Shown: piece by piece, positions 40,453 to 50,200 of the stretch
How positions within the stretch are numbered: the first letter of the stretch is position 1
Layout of the letters: the number at the start of each line of letters is the position of its first letter
DNA from: Amycolatopsis iheyensis
GTDB taxonomy: Bacteria; Actinomycetota; Actinomycetes; Mycobacteriales; Pseudonocardiaceae
Assembly (NCBI RefSeq): GCF_024703995.1
Contig: NZ_JAMXQV010000012.1
Location: forward strand, 248,001-312,000
Length of the DNA stretch: 64,000 nt
Direction: 5' to 3'
Translations under genes and position numbers: made by a program
The notes under the pieces: model-generated
Seen by the model: only the letters and a program-made list of their open reading frames with translations
Databases searched by the model: none
What the model was told of the DNA's origin: nothing

Positions 40453-41646
40453 TCAGCCGCCCGGCAAAGCTCGTTCCGCCAGCAGCGCCAGCTCCAGCCG
40501 CAGCCGCTCCCCGGGATCATCCAGCCGCGCCCCGAACAGCTCGCCGAGCTTCTTCAGCCTCGCCCGGATCGTCTGCGGGTGCAGCTCCAGCAGCCGGCCC
40601 AGCTCCGGGGCCGAGCCGCGCGTCCGGACCAGGGCCAGCAGCGTCTCGGCCAGCTGCTCCCGCCGTCGCTCCGACAGCCCCGCCAGCGGCGCGAGCGTCG
40701 ACGACGCCAGCTGGGCCGCCAGGAACTCGTCCGCCAGCAGGAGCAGCGTCGTCACGTGGTCGCGGCACCAGACCACCGGGCCCGGCGCGTCCAGGAGCCC
40801 GCGTGCGGCCAGGTCCACCGCTCGGCGCGCCACCCGGAACGACTCCGGCGCCGACGCCAGCGGCACCAGTGGCCCGACCGCCGCCGTCCAGCCGGCCGGC
40901 AGGCCCGGCAACCCCGCCAGATCCGTGTCCGGCGCCGACGACAGCGCTGCCGGTGGGTCGCCCGACGGATCGGCCGGGACGTGCTCCGGCAGCAGGTCCG
41001 GTGGGAACTCCGGGGCTCCCGGCAGCGCCCGGAACGCCACCGCGGCCACCTGGGCCGGCACCCGCAGCCCCGACGCCGCGACCAGACCGTCCACTTCGGC
41101 CGGTGTGCGGCCGCCGAGCAGGGCGCGCAGCAGGCGGCGGTGGCGCTCGCCCGTGCCGGACATCGCCGCCTCCGCCGCGCTGTAGCCCTCGGCGACCGCC
41201 GCCATCGACGTCTCGACGTCGGCGAACATGCCCTCCGCCGCGCCGTACAGCACGTCGCCCGACAGGCGGGCTTCCCGGGCGATGTCGGCGATCCAGCGCC
41301 AGGTCACCCGGCTCGACACGCGCACCGCCGCCTGCACGGCCTCGCGGCTCAGACCATTGTGGAACGCTTCGCGCCCGTGCCCGCGGAACTCGGCCAGCCG
41401 GTCGGCCTGCCACATCGCCGGCGTGCCGACGCGGTCGATGTCCCGCTCGATCCCGCGCCGCGCCTGTTCGATCGCGACCGCCCGCGACGGCCCGTGGCCG
41501 AAACTCGCGGAATATTCCGGAATCTCGGTGGCGATGACGTCGACGCACGCCCGGGCGATCTCCGGGATCCGCGGGCGCACCGCGTCCCCGAGCTCGTGCG
41601 GCAGCCGGGCCCACACCGAGCCGTCGGGAGCAGCGGAACCGCGCAT
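40453..41646 (-). CDS. PucR-type transcriptional regulator (copy 1)
   Basis: 397 residues from the ATG at 41646. The N-terminal region (VWARLPHELGDAVRPRIPEIAR ... EAVQAAVRVSSRVTWRWIADIA) is a helical sensor shared with three nearby genes; the C-terminus holds the PucR/CdaR helix-turn-helix (TLLALVRTRGSAPELGRLLELHPQTIRARLKKLGELFG, about 340-375) preceded by a GGDEF-like degenerate fold (VWCRDHVTTLLLLADEFLA). Such regulators act on catabolic or secondary-metabolite genes. It is divergent from copy 2, with an inverted repeat between them. Confidence 0.9.
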   Translation of the reverse strand: MRGSAAPDGSVWARLPHELGDAVRPRIPEIARACVDVIATEIPEYSASFGHGPSRAVAIEQARRGIERDIDRVGTPAMWQADRLAEFRGHGREAFHNGLSREAVQAAVRVSSRVTWRWIADIAREARLSGDVLYGAAEGMFADVETSMAAVAEGYSAAEAAMSGTGERHRRLLRALLGGRTPAEVDGLVAASGLRVPAQVAAVAFRALPGAPEFPPDLLPEHVPADPSGDPPAALSSAPDTDLAGLPGLPAGWTAAVGPLVPLASAPESFRVARRAVDLAARGLLDAPGPVVWCRDHVTTLLLLADEFLAAQLASSTLAPLAGLSERRREQLAETLLALVRTRGSAPELGRLLELHPQTIRARLKKLGELFGARLDDPGERLRLELALLAERALPGG

Positions 41647-41700
41647 GGGAATTCGGTCCTCCACCGGTAATGAGCAGCTCAGAAAATGGCCCCCACCATC

Positions 41701-41736
41701 TGACACGGAGCGTAGAACGCGCACCCGTCCGTGTCA
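41701..41736. promoter_or_regulatory. Inverted repeat in the divergent promoter region of two PucR-type genes
   Basis: TGACACGGA (41701-41709) and TCCGTGTCA (41728-41736) form a perfect 9-base inverted repeat with an 18-base spacer, so the half-sites are 27 bases apart. It lies between the starts at 41646 and 41843 and may be a shared autoregulatory site. Confidence 0.5.
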
Positions 41737-41842
41737 AAAGTTCGTGTTCGCGTCACCCTTTCCGGGAACTGGTCGTTGATTTTTCAGTGACACATCCGTC
41801 GGATACGCTCTCCTGCGCCCGAACGAACTCGAAGGGGGATTC

Positions 41843-43051
41843 GTGGTCGAGTACCGCAGCTTCCGCCTGCTGGCCTCGCTGCCGCGCGCGCTCGGCGCGG
41901 GCCTGCGCCCGCACGTCGGGCACGCCGCGGCCTCGATGATCCAGGAGGTCCAGCGCACGGTCCCGGCCTACGCCCAGCCGCTCAAGGGCGTGTTCGGGAA
42001 GGTGCTGGTCAAGAGCGTCGAGTACGCCGTGCAGCACTGCGTCGACTCGATGGGCGAGCCGGAGCTGTCCCACGAGCACTGGGCCGAGTTCTACCGCGGC
42101 CGCGGCCGCATCGAGTTCGCCGAAGGCCGCAACCTCGACGCGCTGCAGGACAGCGCCACGATCGGGGCGCGGGTGGCCTGGCGGGCGATGCACCCCGGCG
42201 TCGTCGCCGCGGGGGTCGACCCGGCCGTGATCTCGGTCGCCGCCGAGGCGATCTTCGCCTACGTCGACGAGCTGTGCGCCACCGCGATCGAGGGCTACCA
42301 GCAGGCGCAGGCCGAGGCCGAGGGCGCCGTCCCGGTCCGGCGGCGGCGCCTGCTCGAGCTGATCGTCCAGGGTCCGGAAGGCGCCGCGAGCAGCATCGCC
42401 GGCCTCGCCGGCGGCGCGGGCTGGCCGCTGCCGGAGACCGCCGCGATGGTCGCCCTCGAACGCGGGCCCGAGGCCGCCGACTTCCCCGCCGATCTGCTCG
42501 GCGACGGCGTCCTGGCCGACCTCGACGGCCCGGAGCCGCACCTGCTCACCCGCGATCCCGACGCCGACCTCGCCCCGCTGGAGGCCAAGCTCGACGGCTG
42601 GCGGGCCGCGGTGTCGCCGACCGTGCCGCTGGCCGACGCGCCGGCCGCGCTGCGCACCGCCCGGCGTGCGCTGCTGCTCTCGGGCCCGGAGAACCCCGGC
42701 CCGATCATCTGGTGCCGCGACCACCTGGCGACGCTCTGGCTGCTCGCCGAGGACTTCCTGGCCGCCGAGCTGGCCCGCCAGAGCCTCGACCCGTTCGCCT
42801 CGCTGAGCGAGAAGCAGCGCGAACGGCTCAGCGAGACGCTCCTGGCCTGGTTGGAGACGCGTGGCGGCGCGCCGGAGATCGCGCAGCGCCTCGGCGTCCA
42901 CCCGCAGACCGTGCGCAACCGGCTGCGGCAGCTGGAGGAGCTGTTCGGTGACCGCCTCAAGGACGCCGACGACCGGCTGGGCATGCAGCTGGCCCTGCGG
43001 GCTCAGCGGCTGATGCGGGCGCACCGGCCGGACGGTGAGCGGGAGCGCTGA
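41843..43051 (+). CDS. PucR-type transcriptional regulator (copy 2)
   Basis: 402 residues from the GTG at 41843 (GAAGGGGG upstream). Same layout as copies 1, 3 and 4: helical N-terminal region with IQEVQRTVPAYAQPLKGVFG and EGRNLDALQDSATIGARVAWR, EAIFAYVDELCATAIEGYQ, central domain (VSPTVPLADAPAALRTARRAL, IIWCRDHLATLWLLAEDFLA) and C-terminal helix-turn-helix (TLLAWLETRGGAPEIAQRLGVHPQTVRNRLRQLEELFG). DNA-binding regulator; ligand and targets unknown. The 330-base gap after it (43052-43381) shows no gene. Confidence 0.92.
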   Translation: MVEYRSFRLLASLPRALGAGLRPHVGHAAASMIQEVQRTVPAYAQPLKGVFGKVLVKSVEYAVQHCVDSMGEPELSHEHWAEFYRGRGRIEFAEGRNLDALQDSATIGARVAWRAMHPGVVAAGVDPAVISVAAEAIFAYVDELCATAIEGYQQAQAEAEGAVPVRRRRLLELIVQGPEGAASSIAGLAGGAGWPLPETAAMVALERGPEAADFPADLLGDGVLADLDGPEPHLLTRDPDADLAPLEAKLDGWRAAVSPTVPLADAPAALRTARRALLLSGPENPGPIIWCRDHLATLWLLAEDFLAAELARQSLDPFASLSEKQRERLSETLLAWLETRGGAPEIAQRLGVHPQTVRNRLRQLEELFGDRLKDADDRLGMQLALRAQRLMRAHRPDGERER

Positions 43052-43381
43052 GCACGCGGTCGAGCGCGCGCACGGGCATCGGCAGCACGCGCCGCCACGG
43101 CCGGCGGCCCGGCCGGCCGGGCTGTTCGAGCCCGAAAAGGAAACTCGCGCGGCAGGACATCAGCGCGTCCGGTGCGTCATTGCGACCATGTTCGAGGAAT
43201 ACCCGGATACCACGGGAATGTCGATACTCATTACCGGTGAACCCGGGAAAACCCGCACGCCGGGCCGCCTTTGCGAACCCGTTCTTGTCATGCTCGAAGC
43301 GAATTCGGCGGTGGTGTCGTTCGCCACACCGCGGCACGGTGCTCGGATGCCCTATTTTCGGATTTCCGAGAAAGGCGGCCG
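43052..43381. other. Intergenic gap without a recognised gene
   Basis: A GC-rich inverted segment near 43075-43125 follows the PucR-type gene and could end its transcript. The remainder becomes AT-richer towards the hydrolase gene and probably holds its promoter; a TATTTT near 43350 is a possible -10 box. Short open frames here have no ribosome binding site and no recognisable product. Confidence 0.4.
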
Positions 43382-44305
43382 ATGACGTATCAGACGCACA
43401 CCCTCACCCTGCACGGGCGCCGCGTGCGGCTGCACGAGCAGACGCCACTCACGGGCGCGACCGGGGAAGCGATCGTGCTGCTGCACGGGATCGCGGGCAG
43501 CGCCGAGACCTGGCTCCCGGTCCTCGACCGGTGCGCGCCACTGCGTCGCCGAGTGCTCGCGCTCGACCTGCCCGGCCACGGCGAATCCGACGCACCGCGC
43601 ACGGACTACGGCCTCGGCGCGATGGCGAGCATCGTGCGTGACGTGCTGGCGGTGTCCGGCGTGCGGCACGCGACGGTCGTCGGCCATTCGCTCGGCGGCG
43701 GCATCGCGATGCAGTTCGCCTACCAGTTCCCGGAAATGTGCGACCGGCTGGTGCTGGTCGGCAGCGCCGGGCTCGGCCGCGAGGTCAGCCCGGTGCTGCG
43801 GGCCACCGCGCTGCCGGGCGCCCCGGTCGTGCTGGCGCTGGCGGTGAACCGCGTGACGCTCGCGATCGCGCGCGCGGCGGCCCGGCTCGGCCGCCGGCTC
43901 GGCGAGTCGTTGAAAACTGAAACACGGGAGCTGGCCCGGCATTTCGGCTCGCTGGCCGACCCGGCGCGGCGGCGGGCGTTCCTGGCCATCGCGCGCGGCC
44001 TGATCGACCTGCGCGGCCAGCGCGCGAGCGCCGTGGAGAAGCTCTACCTGGCCGACGAGGTGCCGATGCTGCTGGTCTGGGGCGCGCGCGACCCGCTCAT
44101 CCCGGTGGCGCACGGCCGCCGGACGGCCGAACTGCTGCCGAACAGCCGATTGACCGTCCGGCAAAACGCGAAACACTTTCCACATGTGTCCGATCCGGAC
44201 GGGTTCTGCCTGCTGCTGAACGAGTTCGTCACGGAGACCGAGCCCGCGCGGCTGACGCTCGACGACGTCGTCACGCGCCTGATGACCGGCGATCGGGCCC
44301 GCTGA
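43382..44305 (+). CDS. Alpha/beta hydrolase
   Basis: 307 residues from the ATG at 43382 (AAAGG upstream). Alpha/beta hydrolase features: oxyanion region VLLHGIAGSAETW, DLPGHGESDAPRTDY, nucleophile elbow GHSLGGGIAMQFAYQFP (Ser about 102), acid in VWGARDPLIPVAHG and base in NAKHFPHVSDPDGF. No signal peptide, so it is cytoplasmic. Resembles lipases or esterases and meta-cleavage hydrolases; substrate not assignable. It sits between PucR-type copies 2 and 3 and may be their target. Confidence 0.9.
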   Translation: MTYQTHTLTLHGRRVRLHEQTPLTGATGEAIVLLHGIAGSAETWLPVLDRCAPLRRRVLALDLPGHGESDAPRTDYGLGAMASIVRDVLAVSGVRHATVVGHSLGGGIAMQFAYQFPEMCDRLVLVGSAGLGREVSPVLRATALPGAPVVLALAVNRVTLAIARAAARLGRRLGESLKTETRELARHFGSLADPARRRAFLAIARGLIDLRGQRASAVEKLYLADEVPMLLVWGARDPLIPVAHGRRTAELLPNSRLTVRQNAKHFPHVSDPDGFCLLLNEFVTETEPARLTLDDVVTRLMTGDRAR

Positions 44306-44421
44306 AAAAAGTTGTCATCCGCGCACCATCCGCCCGAAGCGGAAGTGTCACCTCTCATCGCGCCGTTCCACCCGTTCGGGTGTAGTCCGGACGGGTTACC
44401 CCAAAGTCAGCGGAGAACCCG

Positions 44422-44451
44422 TTGACAGTGCCGTTCACGCGAAATTATGTT
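44422..44451 (+). promoter_or_regulatory. Sigma-70-type promoter of PucR-type copy 3
   Basis: TTGACA (44422-44427), 18-base spacer, TATGTT (44446-44451). This is the best housekeeping-type promoter in the window and would give a leader of about 65 bases before the ATG at 44524. Confidence 0.65.
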
Positions 44452-44523
44452 GCCTGAGCCACAAAATCCGGACCGGCTTCGCCAACGAAGAGGCCAGTTT
44501 TGTTGCCAGCAAGGATAAAACAC

Positions 44524-45879
44524 ATGACCGACGTGGACACCGGGTTCGCCGCCGCCGCTGTGCGGGCCGGCCGGCCGAACCCTGGCGAGCGCTCTTCCGG
44601 ACCGGCGTACCGGCAGCAGTCCGTGTCGGCCGACCGGCCCCGGACCGCCTACCCACCCACCCAGCGGACCTCGGGGGAGGCCCGGCCCGTGCGTGCTTCC
44701 GGCGCCATCGGGCTGTGGGCGTCACTCCCCCGCGAGCTGGCGATCCGCTTCAAGCCGCGGGTCGACCCGCTCGCCAGGGCCATCCTGCAGGAGGTCCAGC
44801 GCGCGGTGCCCGAGTACCGCCAGCCCCTCGAAGGCGCGTTCGGGCACATCATCACGCAGGGTGTCCGGCAGGCGATCATCCAATGCCTCGACAGTGTCGG
44901 CACGCCCGGCGCCGTGCCGCTCGAGACGTGGACGACCGTGTTCCGCAACCTGGGCAAGATCGAGTTCAACGAGGGCCGCAGCCTCGACTGCCTGCAGACG
45001 GCCTACCGCGTCGGCGGGCGCGTCGCGTGGCGGCACATCTCGGAGTTCGGGCAGGCCAGCGGCGTCGGCGCGGACACGCTGTGCACCAGCGCCGAGGCCA
45101 TCTTCGCCTACGTCGACGAGATCTCCGCGCTCTCGATCGAGGGCTACACGGCGGCGCAGACGCGCGCGGCCGGCACCCGGGCACGCCGCCGGAGACGGTT
45201 GCTCGAGCTGCTGCTCGCCGACCCGCCGTCGGCGCCCCAGACCATCTCCGCGCAGGCGGCGACCGCGCAGTGGCCGCTGCCGGCCGAGGTCACGGTCGTC
45301 GCCCTCGAACCCCGCGCCGACCAGCACAGCCTCGCCGCGCCGGACCTGCACTCCGACGTCCTCGTCGACCTCGAGGGCGGCGAGCCGTGCCTGGTCACCG
45401 GTGATCCGGAGAAGCACCTGAAGAACCTCACCGAGCGGCTCGGCGGCTGGCGCGCGGTGGTCGGCCCGACCGTCCGGCTCACCGAGGCGCCGCGGTCGCT
45501 GCTGTGGGCGCGGCGGACGTTGAAGCTCGTCCAGCGCGGCGTGCTGCCGGACGCGCCGGTGACGCGCTGCACCGATCACCTGTCCACGCTGTGGCTGCTC
45601 GCGGACGAGTTCCTGGTCCGCGAACTGTGCTCGCGCAGCCTCGAGCCATTCAACGACCTCACCCCGAAGCAGCGGGCGCGTCTCGGCGAAACGCTGCTGA
45701 TCTGGCTGCAGTCCCGCGGCAGCGCCCCCGAGATCGCGAAGAAGCTCAAGGTGCACCCGCAGACCGTGCGGTACCGCATGCACCAGCTGATCGACCTGTT
45801 CGGCGACCGGCTCAACAACGCCGACGACCGGCTCGACATGGAAATCGCGCTGCGCGCGGAGGCGCTGCTCGGCTCGTAG
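44524..45879 (+). CDS. PucR-type transcriptional regulator (copy 3)
   Basis: 451 residues from the ATG at 44524 (AAGGA 9 bases upstream). It has an extra 70-residue Pro/Arg-rich N-terminus, then the family core: LWASLPRELAIRFKPRVDPLAR, ILQEVQRAVPEYRQPLEGAFG, EGRSLDCLQTAYRVGGRVAWR, EAIFAYVDEISALSIEGY, and the C-terminal helix-turn-helix TLLIWLQSRGSAPEIAKKLKVHPQTVRYRMHQLIDLFG. Closest in sequence to copies 2 and 4, consistent with tandem duplication. It reads towards copy 4, 35 bases away. Confidence 0.93.
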   Translation: MTDVDTGFAAAAVRAGRPNPGERSSGPAYRQQSVSADRPRTAYPPTQRTSGEARPVRASGAIGLWASLPRELAIRFKPRVDPLARAILQEVQRAVPEYRQPLEGAFGHIITQGVRQAIIQCLDSVGTPGAVPLETWTTVFRNLGKIEFNEGRSLDCLQTAYRVGGRVAWRHISEFGQASGVGADTLCTSAEAIFAYVDEISALSIEGYTAAQTRAAGTRARRRRRLLELLLADPPSAPQTISAQAATAQWPLPAEVTVVALEPRADQHSLAAPDLHSDVLVDLEGGEPCLVTGDPEKHLKNLTERLGGWRAVVGPTVRLTEAPRSLLWARRTLKLVQRGVLPDAPVTRCTDHLSTLWLLADEFLVRELCSRSLEPFNDLTPKQRARLGETLLIWLQSRGSAPEIAKKLKVHPQTVRYRMHQLIDLFGDRLNNADDRLDMEIALRAEALLGS

Positions 45880-45914
45880 GTCCCAGCTCCCTCGACGACG
45901 AGGTGGTGAGGTGT

Positions 45915-47111
45915 GTGACCGGACCGTCCGGCGAATCGAGCTTCGGTCCGATGCTGAGCGGCGACGGCCGGCCGGGACAGCTGTGGGCCATGCTCCCCCG
46001 CGAGCTGGCCGCGGTGTTCCGGCCGCGCCTGCTGGACGTCGCCGACGAGGTGCTGCGGGAGATCCAGCGGACCATCCCGGACTACGCGCGGCCGCTCGAC
46101 GGCGCGTTCGGCAAGGCGCTGCGGGCCGGCGTCCAGGCGGCGATCCTGCAGTTCATCGACCGGATCGCCACGTCGGGGCCGGTGTCGGACGAGCGCCGGA
46201 AGGTGTTCGTCGGGCTCGGTGTGCACGAGCTCGCGCAGGGCCGCAACCTCGACGTCCTGCAGGCGGCCTACCGCGTCGGCGCGCGCGTGACGTGGCGGCG
46301 GATGGCCGAGGTCGGGACGCGGGCCGGGGTGCCGTCGGCGACGTTGTGCGTCCTGGCCGAGGCGATCTTCGCCTACATCGACGAGCTGTCGGCGTTGTCG
46401 ATCGAAGGGCACGCGGCGGCGCAGGCGCGGGCGGCGGGCGCGCTCGAACGCCGTCGCCGCCGGCTGCTGGACCTCCTGCTGGCGACCCCGCCGTCGCCGT
46501 CGCGGACGGTGCAGGAGGCCGCGACCGCGGCGGAGTGGCCGCTGCCGCACCGGCTGGTGGCGGTGGCGCTCGACGGGCCGCTGGACGTCGCCGGGCTGGG
46601 CGGGCTGGAGGACCTCGAAGACGGGACGCCGCGGCTGCTGCTGCCGGCGCCCACGGAGCGTTCTTCGCTGACCGCGGCACTGGCCGGCCACCGGGCGGCG
46701 GTCGGCCCGCCGGTGCCCCCGCGCCAGGCGGCCCGTTCGCTGACGACGGCGCAGGAGGCGCTGCGCCTGGTGGCGGCGGCCGTCCTGCCGGACGAGCCGC
46801 TGACCTGGTGCGAGGACCACCTGGCGACGTTGTGGTTGCGCAAGGAGCCGTTCCTCGCGACGGAGGTGTCCCGCCGCCGGCTCGCCCCGCTCACGGCGTT
46901 GAACCCGAAGCAGTACAACCGCCTGGCGGGCACGCTGCTGGCCTGGCTGGAGACGTGCGGCAACGTCCGCGAGGTCGCCGACCGCCTGGCGATCCACCCG
47001 CAGACGGTCCGCGCCCGCGCCCAGGAGCTGGAGACCCTCTTCGCGGACCACCTCCGAGACCCGGACGACCGCTTCGAGATGATCCTCGCCCTCCGCGCGA
47101 CACTCACCTGA
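45915..47111 (+). CDS. PucR-type transcriptional regulator (copy 4)
   Basis: 398 residues from the GTG at 45915; GTG codons at 45903 and 45906 are alternatives, so the start is not certain. Same core as the others: LWAMLPRELAAVFRPRLLDVAD, IQRTIPDYARPLDGAFGKAL, QGRNLDVLQAAYRVGARVTWRR, EAIFAYIDELSALSIEGHA, and the C-terminal helix-turn-helix TLLAWLETCGNVREVADRLAIHPQTVRARAQELETLF. It is convergent with the polyketide synthase gene; the 159-base gap between the two stops is filled by a 21-base-unit inverted array. Confidence 0.9.
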   Translation: MTGPSGESSFGPMLSGDGRPGQLWAMLPRELAAVFRPRLLDVADEVLREIQRTIPDYARPLDGAFGKALRAGVQAAILQFIDRIATSGPVSDERRKVFVGLGVHELAQGRNLDVLQAAYRVGARVTWRRMAEVGTRAGVPSATLCVLAEAIFAYIDELSALSIEGHAAAQARAAGALERRRRRLLDLLLATPPSPSRTVQEAATAAEWPLPHRLVAVALDGPLDVAGLGGLEDLEDGTPRLLLPAPTERSSLTAALAGHRAAVGPPVPPRQAARSLTTAQEALRLVAAAVLPDEPLTWCEDHLATLWLRKEPFLATEVSRRRLAPLTALNPKQYNRLAGTLLAWLETCGNVREVADRLAIHPQTVRARAQELETLFADHLRDPDDRFEMILALRATLT

Positions 47112-47114
47112 CTC

Positions 47115-47267
47115 GTGATGCCCCTTCAATCACGCGTGATGCCCCTCCAAGCACAGCCGATGCCCCTCGCCGCCCGGCGGCCGGTGTGCGGCGAGGGGCA
47201 TCACGTGTGATCAGCGGGGCATCACGTGTGATTGGGCGGGCATCACACGTGATCGGAGGGGCGACAC
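47115..47267. repeat. Inverted array of 21-base units, GGGGCATC type (between a PucR-type gene and the PKS)
   Basis: Left arm: GTGATGCCCC-type words start at 47115, 47136 and 47157. Right arm: GGGGCATCAC-type words start at 47195, 47216, 47237 and 47258. Spacing is exactly 21 bases in both arms; the centre (47167-47194) is a GC-rich hairpin. The tails (TTCAATCACGCG, TGTGATTGGGC) match those of the array at 10718-10851, with which it shares CCCTTCAATCACGCGTG. The last unit, GGGGCGACAC, is intermediate between the two head words. The array begins 4 bases after one stop codon and ends 4 bases before the other. Confidence 0.9.
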
Positions 47268-47270
47268 GGG

Positions 47271-50200
47271 TCAGACCGGGGTGGGGCCGGGGGTGGTGTG
47301 GCCGGCCAGCTCGGCCGCGAGGTGACCCGCCAGGACGTCGACGTGGGGTGGGTCCAGCATTGTGCCGTGGTCGCCTGGGACCGGCTCGACGTGCAGGTCC
47401 GCGCAGGCTGTCGACCAGCCGGGGGCGGGGTCGGTGTCGCGGGGGTGGAACAGCACGACGCGGCCCGCGTACGGCGCGGCCGGCGCCGGGCCCGGGTCGA
47501 GCAGCACCACGACGTCGACCGGCTCGCCCAGCGACGCCAGCCGCCGCGCGGTCTCGTAGGCGAGCACCCCGCCCGCCAGCCGACGCACGCCCGCCGCCCG
47601 CAACACTTCGGCGCACCGGGCCGCCGTCCCGGGGCCCGCGAAGCCGTAGCACGGGACGTCGCCGAGGCGGTCCAGCAGCGGGGCGTACCCGCCGGCGTCG
47701 CCGAACAACGCCAGCGGCGTGCCCGTACCCGGGCGCAGGACCCGCAGCTGGAGCGCCGGAGCCGTGACGTACTCGGCGAGATCGGCCAGGCTCGCGCCGC
47801 GCAGCAGCAGCGGGACCGGCAGCGTCACCCCGAACTCGCGCTCGGCCGCGGTCCGGGCGCGCATCGCCGTCAGGGAGTCGAGGCCGAGCTCGATCAGCGG
47901 CACGTCCCGGGTCACCTCGTGCGGCGCGCACCCGAGCAGCCCGGCGAGGATGTCCGCCAGCCGCTCGTGCGGGGTGGCGGCCGGCCCCGGCACGTCGTCG
48001 AGCACCGCCGAGAAGAACGGCCGCCGGGTCAGCTCCGGGAACTGCGCGGCGACGCGGCCCGCGTCGAACCGCGTGATCCCGACCGACGGCCGGTCCGAGG
48101 CGAGCACGGCGGGCAGGGCGTCGAGGCCTTCGGCGAGCGGCATCGGGTCGCCTGCCGCCCACGGGCCCCAGTTCACCGTCGCCGCGGGCAGGCCCCGCGA
48201 CCGGCGCCACTCGGCGAACGCGTCCAGCCAGGCGTCCGCCGTCGCCTGGGCGGTCCGGCCGGGCGCGCCGAGCAATGCCGCCGAGGACGAGTACAGCAGC
48301 CACCAGTCCGGCGGGGTGTCGGCGGTCGCCTCGTGCAGCCGGCGCGCGCCGAGCACCTTCGCGCGCCAGCCGTCGCCGGCGGCGTGCACGATTCCCCGCA
48401 GTGGCAGGCCGTCCGCGGTGGCCGCGGCGACCAGCCGTTCCGCCACCCCGGGTTCGGCGATGTCGCCGGCGACGACCACGACGTCCACTCCGGACAGTCC
48501 GGCGACCCCGGCGGAACGTCCACACAGGACGATGCGGGTCGCGCCGTCGGCCGCCAGCCGGCGCGCGGTCGCCCGGCCCAGCGTGCCGAAACCGCCGGTG
48601 ATCACGTAGGCGCCGGGCCCGGTCGCCCCGCCGTCGACCAGCGGCACCCGGGTCAGCCGGGCCGCGTACCGGACGTCGTGGCGCCAGCGCACCTCGTCCT
48701 CGGGCGCGGCCGACCGCAGCTCGCGCACGAGTGAGTCCACATCGGACCGCGCGTCGAGGTCGACCAGGCTCGCGCGCAGCTCCGGCCGGTCGAACGCGAG
48801 CACCCGCACCAGCCCGCGCAGGAACACCAGCCCCGGCTCGCCACTGGACTGCGTGACCAGGTGGAGCCGGACGCCGTCGCCGAGGCGGGTGACGACGTCG
48901 AGCACGGCCCGCAGCAGCTCCCGCGCGTCTTCCGGGTCGTGGTAGGCGTGCGGCGCGCCGGTCAGGAAGACGACGCCCCGCACCGCGCGCCCGGCCAGGA
49001 ACCCGGGCAGCTCGTCGAGGTCGTCCCGGGGCAGGGAAAGCGCTTCATCGCCGGCTTCGGCCAAGGCCACGGCCAGCGCCACGGCCCGGCCGAGCGCGAC
49101 CGGGTGCTCGTCGGTCAGCAGCAGCCACGACCCCGGCTCCCGCGGTGGCACCGGCCGCAGCGGGGTTTCGACCCAGCCGGTCCCGAACGCACGCGCGGCG
49201 AGCGGGGCACGACCGGGGTCCTGGAACCGGACGTCCGCGAGATCGGCGACGACCTCGCCGTCCGCGGCGAGCAGCTGGACCTCGGCCGGCGTGGCGGCGA
49301 AACGCACCGCCCGGCGCGGGTCGCCGAGCAGCCGCACCCGGCCGATCCCGGTCGCCAGCTGCCCGGCCGCGGCGAGCGCCCGCACGCAGCGGGCCGCCCG
49401 GACCGGGTGCAGGACATACCCGGGATCGCCGGGGTCGGCCGGCAGATGGTCCACTTCGGACAGCGCGGCAGGAGCCGGCTCGGTGTCCGCCGAAACCCAC
49501 GCCGTCGCGTGCCGCACCCAGCCCGCACCCGCCCTGGCCCGTACGACGGCGGCGCCGTCGGCCCGGATTTCCGTACTGAGCAAGGTTTCCCCGGTGATCG
49601 CGAGCATCCGGTGGACTTCGAGGCCGTCGACGCGGACCCGCTCGGCGCCCAGCAACTGGCGGGCCCCGGCGAGGAACAGCTCGAGGAACCCCGTCGCCGG
49701 GAACACCGGAACGCCGCGCACCCGGTGTTCGCCGAGCCACGCGGGCTCGTCCGGCGTGATCGTCGCCTGCCACAGGTGCCGGTCTTCGTCCGGCACTTCG
49801 ACGCGCGTGCCGAGCAGCGGGTGGCCGTCGGTCCGCCGCGGCGGGCGGAACGCGTGACGCTCCCACGGCGGCGGAGGCAGGTCGAGCACCGGCGCTTCCC
49901 GGTAGCGCCGGGTGAGCACGGCCGGGTGCCCGGCGGTGTGGAGCTCGGCCAGCGAGCGTGCGTAAGCGTTTTCTTCCCCGTCGCGGCGGCTCAGCGTGGC
50001 CAGTGTCCGGACGTCGGCGCCGGCCGCGTGCGCGATCCGCTCGACGGCGGGCAGCGCGATCGGGTGCGGGGAGATCTCGAGGAACCACCGGTGCCCGTCG
50101 GCGACCGCGGCGGCGACCGCCCGGTCGAACCGGACCGGGCGGCGCAGGTGCGTCACCCAGTGGTCCGCGTCGAAGACCGGCACCGCACGAGGGTCGTCGA

